Part shown: positions 36,580 through 46,659 of the stretch, piece after piece | Position numbering within the stretch: position 1 is the stretch's first letter | Layout: every line of letters starts with the position of its first letter | From: Bacteroidota bacterium | GTDB lineage: Bacteria > Bacteroidota > Bacteroidia > Cytophagales > Cyclobacteriaceae | NCBI GenBank assembly: GCA_018267135.1 | Contig: JAFDZA010000005.1 | Span: 62,001 to 126,000, forward strand | Direction: 5' to 3' | Length of the DNA: 64,000 nt | Notes under the pieces: model-generated | The model's database searches: none | Told to the model about the DNA's origin: nothing | The model's input: only the letters and a program-made list of their open reading frames with translations | Position numbers and translations under genes: made by a program

Positions 36580-36776
36580 ATTGACTATCTTTTTTTAGAT
36601 GGCAACTTTTTACCCAAGTTAGCGGGTGTTTGGAAGCTATGTGAAAATGACTTTGCTATCTTTCCTAAAATATTTTTTTGCAGAGTCCCCAAAGTGGATA
36701 ACTATGCGAAAAAAATGAACTGACAGAAACAAGCCTGTCCTCATCGAGGTTACCGTTTAGGTTGTGGAAAGTAACT

Positions 36777-36796
36777 AAAAAATCAGCCGATTTTTT
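36777..36796. repeat. Perfect AT-rich inverted repeat upstream of the serine hydrolase
   Basis: AAAAAATC (36777-36784) and GATTTTTT (36789-36796) pair perfectly over a 4-base loop. It lies about 70 bp before the serine-hydrolase start in an otherwise gene-free stretch (36580-36865). It could be a weak terminator or a protein-binding site. No other signal is seen in this gap. Confidence 0.4.
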
Positions 36797-36865
36797 GGGG
36801 CCTTCCTGTTTTTAGAAACCTCCTCTTCCTACCTTTACTTTCGTCTTATACTAAAGAGTTCTGTT

Positions 36866-38419
36866 ATGAAAAAAATCATTTTTATATTTCTCTTTTCCTC
36901 TTTTCGTTTTTTGCCGGCCCAGCCGCTGAGCAGCCATCAAATAGATGACCTGGCAGCCCGGTCTATGAAAGCATTTAATGTGCCCGGCATAGCGGTAGCA
37001 GTTATTAAAGACGGCAAGGTAATCCACGCAAAAGGATACGGGGTACGGTCGCTCAACACTCTACAGAAAGTAGATGAGCACACGCTCTTTGGTATCGCTT
37101 CTAACAGCAAAGCCTTTACCGCAGCCGCTTTAGGTATGCTGGTGGATGAAGGAAAATTGAAGTGGGATGATAAAGTGCGCGATTACATTCCGGAGTTCAA
37201 ACTATACAGCCCTTTTGTAACCGAAGAATTTACCATTCGCGATCTGCTCACCCACCGCAGCGGGCTGGGGCTGGGCGCGGGCGATCTGATGTTTTTTCCT
37301 GACTCCAGCGACTTTACCATCAAAGATGTGATTTACAATCTCCGTTTTCTGAAAGCGGTTTCCAGTTTTCGCAGCAAGTACGATTACGATAATAATTTGT
37401 ACATCATCGCAGGCGAAGTGGTGGCGCGCGTTAGCGGCAAAAGTTGGGATGAGTTTGTGGAGCAACACATCATGGCTCCTTTGGGCATGAAAAATTCGGC
37501 CGCATCGTTCGATCGTTTAAAAGACCCGTCAAACGTAATAGACGGGCACGCCCCGGTAAATGGAAAGGTGCAGGTTATTGCACGCAGCACGATTAAGGTG
37601 GGCCACGCGGCCGGTGGCATTAACTCCAGCATTGCCGATCTCAGTAAGTGGGTGCTGCTCCACCTCAACCACGGAAAATATGGCGACAACCTTTCTAAAA
37701 AATTATTTTCGGAAAATGTACACGAAGAAATGTGGACACCTCAAACCATTATTCCGGTGCGCAATCCCGGCCCGTATAATACTCACTTTGCCAGCTACGG
37801 GTTGGGGTTTGGGCTGGCCGATGTAAAAGGGTATAAACAAGTAAGCCACACCGGTGGGCTGGAGGGGATGGTCACACAAATAACCATGCTGCCCGAATTA
37901 AACCTCGGCATTATCGTGCTCACCAACCAGCAGGAAGGCGGAGCCTTTGCTTCCATTACCAACCAGATCAAAGACGGATATTTTAGCATTACCGGCACCG
38001 ACCGCGTGGCGGAATATTCGGCCGGCAGAAACAAATCATTAGCTTATGCCAAACACCTTACCGATTCCATTTGGAATGAAATTGAAACGGAAAAGAAAAA
38101 AGGAAATTCAAAATTAGAATGGGATAAAATAACGGGAACCTACACCGACTCATGGCTGGGCGAGGTAACCATTGCCAATAAAAACGGTAGGCTTTGGTTC
38201 GACTCGAAACGATCGCCCAAACTTACCGGTGAGTTATTTTATTTTCGAGGCAACACGTTTGTGGTAAAGTGGAAAGACCGCAGCATGGATGCCGATGCGT
38301 TTGTTACTTTCTCATTGGATGAAAGCGGAAAAGGGGCGGGCATTACCATGAAAGCCATTTCACCTTTAACCGATTTCAGTTATGATTTTCATGATTTGAA
38401 TTTTCATCGCACCCAGTAG
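36866..38419 (+). CDS. Secreted serine hydrolase (class C beta-lactamase fold, DUF3471 tail)
   Basis: A 517-residue protein with signal peptide (MKKIIFIFLFSSFRFLPAQ), then a beta-lactamase/DD-peptidase fold: catalytic S79-x-x-K82 (ASNSKAFT), Y174-D-N176 and the third motif HTGG (near 330). The C-terminal ~110 residues (ITGTYTDSWLGEVTIANKNG onward) form a DUF3471-like beta-barrel, common on esterase or D-aminopeptidase-type members. It is more likely a peptidase or esterase than an antibiotic-resistance enzyme. Confidence 0.88.
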   Translation: MKKIIFIFLFSSFRFLPAQPLSSHQIDDLAARSMKAFNVPGIAVAVIKDGKVIHAKGYGVRSLNTLQKVDEHTLFGIASNSKAFTAAALGMLVDEGKLKWDDKVRDYIPEFKLYSPFVTEEFTIRDLLTHRSGLGLGAGDLMFFPDSSDFTIKDVIYNLRFLKAVSSFRSKYDYDNNLYIIAGEVVARVSGKSWDEFVEQHIMAPLGMKNSAASFDRLKDPSNVIDGHAPVNGKVQVIARSTIKVGHAAGGINSSIADLSKWVLLHLNHGKYGDNLSKKLFSENVHEEMWTPQTIIPVRNPGPYNTHFASYGLGFGLADVKGYKQVSHTGGLEGMVTQITMLPELNLGIIVLTNQQEGGAFASITNQIKDGYFSITGTDRVAEYSAGRNKSLAYAKHLTDSIWNEIETEKKKGNSKLEWDKITGTYTDSWLGEVTIANKNGRLWFDSKRSPKLTGELFYFRGNTFVVKWKDRSMDADAFVTFSLDESGKGAGITMKAISPLTDFSYDFHDLNFHRTQ

Positions 38420-38461
38420 CCACCGTAAATCAATGCTATGGTGCCCACTCTAATTAGCCGA

Positions 38462-41173
38462 TTAATGTGCCTCCAGCCAGTTCTTACCAATTCCCACTTC
38501 CACCTCCATGGGTACATCTAAGATCACGGCTGTTTTCATCAGTTCAATTACCTTGGGCTTCACTATTTCCTGTTCGGCTTGGTGAAGATCAAAAACCAAT
38601 TCATCGTGTACCTGCAAAATCATTTTTGTTTTCAGTTTTTCTTTCTGCAGCCACCGGTAAATGCTGATCATCGCAACTTTAATAATATCTGCCGCACTTC
38701 CCTGAATGGGGGCATTAATGGCATTGCGTTCGGCAAACTGGCGGGTGGCCATGTTGCGCGAATTAATGTCGCGCAAATATCTTCTTCTTCCTAAAATAGT
38801 TTCCACGTATTCTTTTTCCCGGGCCAGATTAATGGAGTCGTCCATGTATTTTTTGATAGCCGAAAATTCCTGGAAATAAGAATCAATCATTTCAGAAGCT
38901 TCCGCACGGGAAATGTTCAGGTTTTGCGATAGACCAAAGGCCGTGCTTCCGTACAAAATGCCAAAGTTTACCTCTTTGGCTTTGCGCCTCATATCGGGGG
39001 TTACTTTCTCTAAAGCTACTTTAAATACCCGGGCAGCCGTGGTGGTGTGTATATCGCGTCCTAGACGAAAAGCCTCTACCATCGTTTCATCTTTTGCAAA
39101 AGAAGCGGCTATGCGCAACTCAATCTGCGAATAGTCGGCCGACATAAAAAGAAAATCTTTTGCGCGCGGCACGAATGCTTTTCGTATCTGTCTTCCTTTT
39201 TCCGTGCGGATCGGAATGTTCTGCAGGTTGGGGTTGTTGGAACTTAGCCTTCCGGTAGCGGCCACCGCCTGGCGATAGTCTGTATGAATGCGGTGATCGA
39301 ACCGGCTCAGCATTTTGGGCAAGGCATCTACATAGGTAGAGCGAAGTTTTTCGGCCTCACGGAAGTCGAGAATTTTTTGGGCAATCGCATGCTCTCCGGC
39401 CAGCTTCAGCAGCACTTCCTCGCCAGTGGCATATTGACCGGTTTTGGTTTTCTTGGCTTTATCGAGAAGCTTGAGTTTATCAAATAAAATTTCACCCAAC
39501 TGTTTGGGCGACCCGATATTAAATTCCACACCGGCCAGTTTAAAAATTTCGGCTTGTGTTTTTTCGCTGTCTTTTTTTAATGAACCCGACATCGCCTGCA
39601 AGGCCGGTTCATCGAGTGCTACGCCTTCAAACTCCATAGCTGCCAACACATAGATGAGCGGCATTTCTACTTCGCGGCTCAGGCGCCAGTGCCCGCGTTG
39701 GTGCAGCTCGTTTTCCAATCGGGCTTTGAGTTGCAACGTCAGATCAACCCGCTCGCCATAATTTTTTACTTCATCGGTATCGCTGGCAATCAGTTGCCGG
39801 TTTAAATATTGGTTGCAAAGAATACTTAAGTCGTGCGAAGACTCGGGCTCAATCAGGTAATGCGCCAGCAGGGCATCGAACAATTGCCCCTTTACGGTAA
39901 TCCCGTTTTTCTTCAGGGCTTGCAAGCCGGGTTTTATATTATAACCGATTTTAGTGATGGCTTCGTTCGAAAAAATTTCTTCCCAGCGGGGTATTTCTTT
40001 GTCTTTAACCGGCACAAAAAAGGCTTCGCCCGGGGTAAACGAAAAAGCGATGGCCTGAAGGTTGAAATTAAAATTTTCGGCCTCGTCTGTTACTACGGCA
40101 AATGAAATTTCTTTTTGCTGTTTTATTTTTTCAATTAATGAAAGCACTTCGTTTTCTGTTTCTACTTTTTGGTACGAACCAGCCGAAATCTCTGCCGGCA
40201 TGGCTTCCGGGGTATAAGCCCCTTGATTGGTTTGACCAAACATAGCGAGTTGTTCCTGCTTCGGCTCCATCACAGTCAGGGCTGGCCCACTCGCTGTACC
40301 CGAAAAAATACGGGGCAGCATCGTTTTAAATTCCAGCTCTTCTAAAACCGGGCGAAGCATTTTTTCATCAGGCCCTTTGTAGCGCAGGTTTTCTTCATGA
40401 AATTCGATGGGCACATCGGTAATAATGGTAGCCAGTTTTTTAGAGAGGAGTGCTTGCTCGCCAAATTCTTCGACACGCTCTTTTTGTTTGCCTTTCAGTT
40501 TACCTGCGTTGGCTACGACCCCTTCCACCGTTTTGTATTGTTTCAACAATTCGGCTGCTGTTTTGGGGCCGATGCCCGGAATCCCCGGGATATTATCAGA
40601 CGTATCGCCTTGCAGCCCGAGTATGTCGATCACCTGGTTTACATTTTCAATGTCCCACTTTTCGCATACTTCTTTCGGGCCTAGCACATCTACCGCATTG
40701 CCCATGTAAGCCGGCTTGTAGAGAAAAACATTTTCTTTTACCAACTGCCCAAAATCTTTATCGGGGGTCATCATAAAAACCTGAAAGCCGTTGGCGGCCG
40801 CCTGCGTAGCCATCGTGCCAATGATGTCATCGGCTTCGTAGCCATCCTTTTCAAAAATAGGAATGTTAAACCCCTGAATAATTTTTTTCACGGTAGGAAT
40901 GCCGTGCCGTATATCTTCGGGGGTTTCCTGGCGGGTAGCTTTGTATTCTTTAAAAATTTCATCGCGAAAAGTTTTGGCAGCTGTATCAAATGCTACGGCC
41001 AGGTGGGTGGGTTTTTGCTTTTGAATTACCTCCAGCAGCGTATTGGTAAACCCAAACGGAACCGAGGTGTTGTGCCCCTTCGAGTTGATGCGCGGGTTTT
41101 TGGTAAATGCAAAATGAGCGCGGTAAATAAGTGCGTAGGCATCGAGAAGGAAAAGTTTTTTTATTTCAGTCAT
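38462..41173 (-). CDS. polA: DNA polymerase I
   Basis: A 903-residue enzyme. Residues 1-290 are the 5'-3' exonuclease (flap endonuclease) domain with FLLDAYALIYRAH, EADDIIGT and GDTSDNIPGIPGIGPKTA. Residues about 335-520 occupy the 3'-5' exonuclease position but lack its metal ligands: the Exo I strand reads ISFAVVTDEAE where DxE is expected, and Exo II reads IGYNIKPGLQAL with G for the usual D. The C-terminal polymerase domain is intact (DYSQIELRIAA, KEVNFGILYG, VHDELVFD). It fills Okazaki gaps and repair patches; proofreading is probably absent. Confidence 0.96.
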   Translation of the reverse strand: MTEIKKLFLLDAYALIYRAHFAFTKNPRINSKGHNTSVPFGFTNTLLEVIQKQKPTHLAVAFDTAAKTFRDEIFKEYKATRQETPEDIRHGIPTVKKIIQGFNIPIFEKDGYEADDIIGTMATQAAANGFQVFMMTPDKDFGQLVKENVFLYKPAYMGNAVDVLGPKEVCEKWDIENVNQVIDILGLQGDTSDNIPGIPGIGPKTAAELLKQYKTVEGVVANAGKLKGKQKERVEEFGEQALLSKKLATIITDVPIEFHEENLRYKGPDEKMLRPVLEELEFKTMLPRIFSGTASGPALTVMEPKQEQLAMFGQTNQGAYTPEAMPAEISAGSYQKVETENEVLSLIEKIKQQKEISFAVVTDEAENFNFNLQAIAFSFTPGEAFFVPVKDKEIPRWEEIFSNEAITKIGYNIKPGLQALKKNGITVKGQLFDALLAHYLIEPESSHDLSILCNQYLNRQLIASDTDEVKNYGERVDLTLQLKARLENELHQRGHWRLSREVEMPLIYVLAAMEFEGVALDEPALQAMSGSLKKDSEKTQAEIFKLAGVEFNIGSPKQLGEILFDKLKLLDKAKKTKTGQYATGEEVLLKLAGEHAIAQKILDFREAEKLRSTYVDALPKMLSRFDHRIHTDYRQAVAATGRLSSNNPNLQNIPIRTEKGRQIRKAFVPRAKDFLFMSADYSQIELRIAASFAKDETMVEAFRLGRDIHTTTAARVFKVALEKVTPDMRRKAKEVNFGILYGSTAFGLSQNLNISRAEASEMIDSYFQEFSAIKKYMDDSINLAREKEYVETILGRRRYLRDINSRNMATRQFAERNAINAPIQGSAADIIKVAMISIYRWLQKEKLKTKMILQVHDELVFDLHQAEQEIVKPKVIELMKTAVILDVPMEVEVGIGKNWLEAH

Positions 41174-41300
41174 CAGGAAGGATTTTAAAAACGAAAATCG
41201 GTAATTTTTTTGTTACCTGCTTCTTTCCTCAGAATCTTCATGGCAATGTTTGATCGTTTATGGGTTTATCGCTAAATAGAAACATAATCCTAATTCATTT

Positions 41301-42956
41301 ATGGGCTTTAATCCAATTCTCAATTCTTTTTTACGTTGGGAGAAAGAAACTCCGGGTTTTATTTTTCTGCGGCAGCCTGTAAACGGAACATGGCAGGAAT
41401 GGACTTACCGGCAGGCGGGAGATGAAATCCGCAAAATGGCCGCGGGGTTGCAGGCTATGTCGTTGCCTGCCCACAGCAACGTGGCCATCCTCTCTAAAAA
41501 CTGTGCGCACTGGCTTATGGCAGACTTAGCCATTATGATGGCGGGCTTCGTATCCGTTCCGCTGTATGCCAACATCAGCGCGGGTTCGATCAACCAAATT
41601 TTAGAGCACAGCGAATCGAAAGCCATTTTCATCGGCAAGCTTGATGAGTATGAAAAACAAAAAGAGGGAATTCCTCTCTTCACTCAAAAGATCAGCCTGG
41701 ATTTCTATGGCATCCAAGAAGGTGAACGGGTAAGCGAGTGGATCACCACAAAAAAACCAATTGAAAAAATATACCCCTGGCAACCGGATGAACTGCTCAC
41801 CATTATGTACACCTCCGGCACTACCGGCAAACCCAAGGGCGTGATGTTTACCTCTTCGGCCTTCTCGCACGTGTCGCAAATTATGATGGATTACCTGCAG
41901 CGGGTAAGCCCCTTGCCCCCCCATCCGCGTTTGTTTTCTTACCTGCCGCTTTGCCACATAGCCGAGCGCGACATTACTGAAGTACTGGGTTGCCTTACCG
42001 GTGCTTCTATTTCGTTTGTAGAATCGCTGGATACCTTTGCCCGCGATCTGGCTTCCGTGCAGCCGCAGCTTTTCTTTGGGGTTCCCCGGATCTGGGCACG
42101 CTTCCGCGAAAAAATTTTAGAAAAAATTCCTCAAAAGAAATTATCGCGCCTGCTGAAGATACCCGGGGTTCGTTCGTTGGTCAGGCTTGTGCTGAAAAAA
42201 AAGCTGGGGTTAGCCAAGGCGTTATTAACTATTTCGGGGGCAGCTCCTATGCCGATGTCTCTTTTGCTTTGGTTTGATGACCTTGGCATACGGGTTCGCG
42301 AAATTTACGGCATGACCGAAAATTGTGCCGTTTCGCATGGCAACCAAATGCGCCTAAAGTATGGCACCGCAGGCGAAATAATGCCGCATACAGAATACCG
42401 GTTTACAGCCGATCATGAAATCCTTACCCGGCATCCGGCTTTAATGATGGGCTACTACAAAGAACCTGAAATGACTACGAGCGTATTTACCGAAGATGGT
42501 TTTTTAAAAACGGGCGATTGTGGAACAACCGACCCGGATGGGTTTCTTACCATTACCGGCCGGGTAAAAGATATCTTTAAAACCGACAAAGGAAAATATG
42601 TGTCGCCTTCACCCATTGAAATGAGGTTGGTTAAAAATACCGACATCGGGCAGGTGTGTGTGGTGGGCATGGGTCTACCGCAGCCAATTGCTTTGGTTGT
42701 ATTGTCGGAAACCGGAAGGCAAAAAACAAAAGACGAAATTCGCCATAGTCTTTTGCAAGCGCGCGATGAAACCAACCATCTGGTGGAAGATTACGAAAAA
42801 CTAAAAAAAGTTATTATCCTCGTTTATGACTGGACCGTAGAAAATGGACTGATGACTCCCACACTGAAGGTTAAACGAAATGAAGTAGAGAAAGTATTTT
42901 CACCCTCCTACCACGTGTGGTATGCCCATGAAGAAACCGTAATCTGGGGTGATTAG
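41301..42956 (+). CDS. Long-chain acyl-CoA synthetase / AMP-binding enzyme
   Basis: A 551-residue ANL-superfamily ligase that activates a fatty acid through an acyl-AMP. The P-loop-like motif TIMYTSGTTGKPKGVMF is near residue 170. Further motifs are YLPLCHIAERD, EIYGMTENCAVSH, LKTGDCGTTDPDGFLTITGR and DKGKYVSPSPIE, with the latter in place of the common lysine loop. Its short linker and pattern resemble the Bacteroidota FAA1-like AMP-dependent synthetases. It stands alone, facing away from polA. Confidence 0.9.
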   Translation: MGFNPILNSFLRWEKETPGFIFLRQPVNGTWQEWTYRQAGDEIRKMAAGLQAMSLPAHSNVAILSKNCAHWLMADLAIMMAGFVSVPLYANISAGSINQILEHSESKAIFIGKLDEYEKQKEGIPLFTQKISLDFYGIQEGERVSEWITTKKPIEKIYPWQPDELLTIMYTSGTTGKPKGVMFTSSAFSHVSQIMMDYLQRVSPLPPHPRLFSYLPLCHIAERDITEVLGCLTGASISFVESLDTFARDLASVQPQLFFGVPRIWARFREKILEKIPQKKLSRLLKIPGVRSLVRLVLKKKLGLAKALLTISGAAPMPMSLLLWFDDLGIRVREIYGMTENCAVSHGNQMRLKYGTAGEIMPHTEYRFTADHEILTRHPALMMGYYKEPEMTTSVFTEDGFLKTGDCGTTDPDGFLTITGRVKDIFKTDKGKYVSPSPIEMRLVKNTDIGQVCVVGMGLPQPIALVVLSETGRQKTKDEIRHSLLQARDETNHLVEDYEKLKKVIILVYDWTVENGLMTPTLKVKRNEVEKVFSPSYHVWYAHEETVIWGD

Positions 42957-42969
42957 ATAAGAAATTTAT

Positions 42970-43281
42970 CTACGCCAGCGACAATATAGCTTTGCGCATC
43001 AATGCTTTTTCGTCTGCACTGAATTCTGTTTTTTCTTCTTCCCGGGGGGTAAATTCTTCCAGGTTAAAATAAAAACGAAGGCGGTATTTCCAGATCAGGT
43101 CGGCTCCGATGGCTTTTTTAAATTCCTTTAACCCTTCGCGGCTGTGTATCCAAAATAACTGAACTTCTTTTCCGGGGATATGAACCGAAACATGCCCGCG
43201 CAAAAATTTAGAGTTATCATCCAAATGCTTGCGATGCAACTCTAAAAACCCGGGGTTTCCTACGACATAAATTGTTTTCAT
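42970..43281 (-). CDS. Small hypothetical protein
   Basis: A 103-residue soluble protein (MKTIYVVGNPGFLELHRKHL, then VSVHIPGKEVQLFWIHSREG and EEFTPREEEKTEFSADEKAL). It has a plausible alternating strand/helix layout with no known motif. Its stop lies 13 bp after the convergent acyl-CoA ligase. No family recognised. The 264 bases after its start (43282-43545) hold no supported gene. Confidence 0.6.
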   Translation of the reverse strand: MKTIYVVGNPGFLELHRKHLDDNSKFLRGHVSVHIPGKEVQLFWIHSREGLKEFKKAIGADLIWKYRLRFYFNLEEFTPREEEKTEFSADEKALMRKAILSLA

Positions 43282-43545
43282 AGCTTAAAAAATCTTTCTT
43301 CTCCTTAAAACCAACGACACGTTTATGTTTTTCTGTACGGTAAAGGTAACACGAAGGTTTAACACACATTCGCCATAACTCGCTCCGGGCACAAAACAAA
43401 ATATGGCACGATCTTTACTGGAAAGGAATATGCCGCCTGATAAACCGGGAACCCAATTAATATTTTTCAGGAAGGCATTTTAAACCTATTTTATTTTATT
43501 TTCGTAAAAATCTTTTTGCAACCGTATCCGAAAAAACAATTTTAT

Positions 43546-44085
43546 ATGAAGACCCTCATTTTGAATCTTTTGGTAGCCCTTACCCTCCTGTCGTGTGCCA
43601 GCCCCTTTGGCCAAAAGGTAAGAGAGCCTTTTCACGGCAGCGCTTATGAATCGAACAACCGGTTTTTTCGAGGCACCGGCAAAGGCGAAAGCAGTGCCGA
43701 TAACATTGCCCGCAGCAAAGCCGACATCGAAGCCAAGGCCATCCTAGCCGGCCAGGTAAACACCACCATGAAACAAGTAAGCGATCAGTATTTAGGCCAA
43801 ACCCAAAACGACCGCGCGGCCGATGTAGCCGATAAATTTCAAAGTTTAGTGCGCGAGGTAATGAATACCAATATTGCCGACTTGCGAAAAATTGGCGAAG
43901 AAAAATACTTCGATAAAAAACAAAATAAATATACCGTGTTCATCGCCTATGAAATTAAAAAGAATGCGATGTTCCGGTTTATGAAAAAACAAGCTAAAAC
44001 CAACCAGCAAATAGACGAACGGCAGCAGGCCGTCATTCAAAAAATCCTGGACGAAGAATTAAAAAAGACGGGCGATGAAAATTAA
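43546..44085 (+). CDS. LPP20-like lipoprotein
   Basis: A 179-residue lipoprotein from MKTLILNLLVALTLLSC (lipobox LLSC); the 43516 start adds 10 residues before the signal. The mature part resembles the LPP20/SIMPL-like fold: FRGTGKGESSADNIARSKADIEAKAILAGQV (given here as separate halves), DKFQSLVREVMN, YFDKKQNKYTVFIAYEI and a charged helical tail. The role in the envelope is unknown. Confidence 0.68.
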   Translation: MKTLILNLLVALTLLSCASPFGQKVREPFHGSAYESNNRFFRGTGKGESSADNIARSKADIEAKAILAGQVNTTMKQVSDQYLGQTQNDRAADVADKFQSLVREVMNTNIADLRKIGEEKYFDKKQNKYTVFIAYEIKKNAMFRFMKKQAKTNQQIDERQQAVIQKILDEELKKTGDEN

Positions 44086-44100
44086 ACCCTGGTTATCCGT

Positions 44101-45096
44101 TTATTCTTCATAGTACACTACGTTTAATAACGTATTGCCTACGGCTGCCAGCGTTTCTTTGCTAATGATCGACAAATTATCTTTTCGGTTGTGGTGATAC
44201 TCCCCAAAGAAACCGACCCCGGCCTGGTAATGCACAATATCAATCATGGGAATCCTGGCCAGTTGGTTTACAAATACGTGGTCGTCTGTAATGGCGCCTA
44301 CATTGGTCTTTACAAAATAATCGGTGTAGCCCAACCGGGCGGCTGTGTTCCACACTTTTTCTACAATGGCGGGGGCATATTCCAGCGAAGATCCTTCCCG
44401 AAAAAACTGGGCGTGCTTAGAGCCTACCATATCGAGTAAAATACCGAAGTAGGCCGAATAGTTTTTTTGATGTTTGTGCTTCGCCCAATATTGTGAGCCC
44501 AGACACCACCAACTTTGGTCGTCCGGCAGGTTAACACGGCTTCGTTCGTTTTCTTTTTCGCCCCAGTCTTCGCCATCAAACAAAATTAAATCTACCCCTA
44601 CTTCGGGCGGTTTGTTCTGTCCCAACACACGTGCTACTTCCAGTAAAATGCCCACCCCGCTGGCTCCGTCATTGGCCCCATCAAACGGGGCATCTTTTTT
44701 TTCTTCATCCTTGTCGGCATAGGGGCGGGTGTCCCAATGGGCTGCCAATAAAATCCGTTTCGGTGCGGAGGGATTGTAGCTGGCGATGATGTTTTTTAAT
44801 TTCAGTTGCTGGTTGTCCCAGGTAGTGGCCTCAAAATCTTGTTCGGTTACTGTGGCTCCAAATTTTTTAAACCGATTGATGAAATAGTGTGAAGCCTGCC
44901 GGTGAGCGGGCGAATTGGGCACACGCGGGCCAAACGCTACCTGCCGAGCCACAAAGGCATAAGCTGAGTCGGCATTAAATGCCGGCACGTTTACGGTCCG
45001 TACTGTTTTGGCAGCCTCATCAGGTTTGCTTTTTCGATCGCACGACTGTACCAGCAGGAGAGCCAGCACAGAAAAAAGAATTATTTTTTTATTCAT
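44101..45096 (-). CDS. M28 family peptidase, glutaminyl-cyclase-like lipoprotein
   Basis: A 331-residue lipoprotein (MNKKIILFSVLALLLVQSC). Zinc site: LLAAHWDTRPYAD (His), FDGANDGASGVGILLEVAR (Asp), DLILFDGEDWGE (Glu) and IDIVHYQAG (His). The FDGEDWGE and WW-containing active-site region (DQSWWCLGSQYW) is that of glutaminyl-peptide cyclotransferase relatives of the M28 family. That enzyme cyclises N-terminal Gln to pyroglutamate, which matters for periplasmic proteins of Bacteroidota exposed after signal-peptide cleavage. Whether it is a cyclase or aminopeptidase cannot be decided by eye. Confidence 0.85.
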   Translation of the reverse strand: MNKKIILFSVLALLLVQSCDRKSKPDEAAKTVRTVNVPAFNADSAYAFVARQVAFGPRVPNSPAHRQASHYFINRFKKFGATVTEQDFEATTWDNQQLKLKNIIASYNPSAPKRILLAAHWDTRPYADKDEEKKDAPFDGANDGASGVGILLEVARVLGQNKPPEVGVDLILFDGEDWGEKENERSRVNLPDDQSWWCLGSQYWAKHKHQKNYSAYFGILLDMVGSKHAQFFREGSSLEYAPAIVEKVWNTAARLGYTDYFVKTNVGAITDDHVFVNQLARIPMIDIVHYQAGVGFFGEYHHNRKDNLSIISKETLAAVGNTLLNVVYYEE

Positions 45097-45210
45097 ACCC
45101 TAATGGAAATCGATTGCAAAATAGAAATAAAAAAATTGAGACGAACCGAACGAGTGTTAACGAATTTCATTTCCTACTTTTAAAATCAATCAACCGAACC
45201 TGATCAGAAA

Positions 45211-46659
45211 ATGGGAAAACCAACCGGCTTTTTAGACTATGAACGTGAGCTCCCCCAAAAACGGGAAGTGAAAGAACGCATTCATGATTACCACGAAGTA
45301 GAAGGTACCATTAACGAGAGCCTCACCAAAAAACAGGCGGCCCGCTGTATGGATTGCGGCACTCCGTTTTGCCACCACGGCTGCCCGCTGGGCAACATCA
45401 TCCCTGAGTTTAACGATGCCGTTTACCACGGAAACTGGAAGCTGGCCTACGAAATTTTAACCAGCACCAATAATTTCCCGGAGTTTACCGGGCGGATTTG
45501 CCCGGCTCCTTGCGAGGCCTCCTGTGTGCTGGGCATTAACAAACCTCCGGTAACCATCGAGTATATCGAAAAAGCCATCGCTGAGAAAGCTTTTGAGGAT
45601 GGGTTGGCAGTTCCCCGAAAACCCGCTAACCGAACGGGGAAAAAAGTAGCCATTGTTGGCTCGGGGCCATCTGGCCTGGCGGCAGCCGCCCAACTAAACC
45701 AAGCCGGGCATGAGGTAACCATCTATGAACGGGCCGATGAAGCAGGCGGATTGTTGCGGTATGGCATTCCCGATTTTAAGCTCGATAAACAAGTAGTGGA
45801 GCGAAGAATTCATTTAATGAAAGAAGAGGGCGTGAAATTTCAGATGAATGCCGAAGTAGGCGTTACCGTTCCGGTGAGTTTGCTGCGCGATGAATTTGAT
45901 GCCATTTTGCTCTGTGGCGGCTCCACTGTTCCGCGCGATTTGCCAGTACCCGGAAGAGATTTAAAAGGCATTTCCTTCGCGATGGATTTTCTAACGCAAC
46001 AAAACAAACGTGTAGCCGGCAAAGAAATAAACACGGCCGAAATAATGGCCACTCAGAAAAATGTAATCGTAATAGGCGGAGGCGATACCGGCTCGGATTG
46101 TGTGGGCACCTCCATTCGGCATCAAGCCCAATCAGTTACTCAAATCGAAATTCTTCCCAAACCTCCGCAAGAAAGAACAGCTGCTATGCCCTGGCCAAAT
46201 TGGCCGGTTATCTTACGCACCTCCTCTTCGCATGAAGAAGGCTGCACCCGTGCGTGGAGTCTGGCCACTTTGGAATTTTTGGGTAACGACCATAACGGGT
46301 TGCGTGCTTTGAAAATAGCCGAAGTAGAGTGGAATGGTAAATCGTATACCGAAAAAGCCGAAACCACCCGCGAGTTGCCTTGCGAACTGGCTTTGCTGGC
46401 ATTGGGGTTTTTACACCCGCAGCAACAAGGGCTGCTTCACGAGCTGGGAGTGGAATATGATGAGCGTGGTAATGTAAAGTGTACGCAGTTTCATACTTCC
46501 GTAGAGGGCGTTTTTGCAGCCGGAGATATGCGCAGAGGGCAGAGTTTGGTGGTGTGGGCCATCAGCGAAGGCCGGGAAGCAGCACGAGCCGTAGATCTAT
46601 ACCTGGCCGGAGTATCGTCATTAGAAGCAAAAGAAAAGGGAATCTTAAGCCTCAGTTGA
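45211..46659 (+). CDS. gltD: Glutamate synthase subunit beta
   Basis: A 482-residue NADPH-dependent oxidoreductase that passes electrons to the GltB subunit. The N-terminal 4Fe-4S domain has CMDCGTPFCHHGCPLGNIIP and CPAPCEASCVLG. FAD binding is AIVGSGPSGLAAAAQL and EAGGLLRYGIPDFKL, NADPH binding is VIGGGDTGSDCVG, and the C-terminal FAD motif is VFAAGDMRRGQSLVV. No gltB is present within the window next to it; in most genomes gltB precedes gltD. It overlaps the convergent membrane-protein gene by 8 bp. Confidence 0.93.
   Translation: MGKPTGFLDYERELPQKREVKERIHDYHEVEGTINESLTKKQAARCMDCGTPFCHHGCPLGNIIPEFNDAVYHGNWKLAYEILTSTNNFPEFTGRICPAPCEASCVLGINKPPVTIEYIEKAIAEKAFEDGLAVPRKPANRTGKKVAIVGSGPSGLAAAAQLNQAGHEVTIYERADEAGGLLRYGIPDFKLDKQVVERRIHLMKEEGVKFQMNAEVGVTVPVSLLRDEFDAILLCGGSTVPRDLPVPGRDLKGISFAMDFLTQQNKRVAGKEINTAEIMATQKNVIVIGGGDTGSDCVGTSIRHQAQSVTQIEILPKPPQERTAAMPWPNWPVILRTSSSHEEGCTRAWSLATLEFLGNDHNGLRALKIAEVEWNGKSYTEKAETTRELPCELALLALGFLHPQQQGLLHELGVEYDERGNVKCTQFHTSVEGVFAAGDMRRGQSLVVWAISEGREAARAVDLYLAGVSSLEAKEKGILSLS

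Noticed and set aside
36866..38419. Antibiotic-resistance beta-lactamase
   Set aside because: The signature fits secreted D-aminopeptidase or esterase relatives with a DUF3471-like tail; resistance cannot be inferred.
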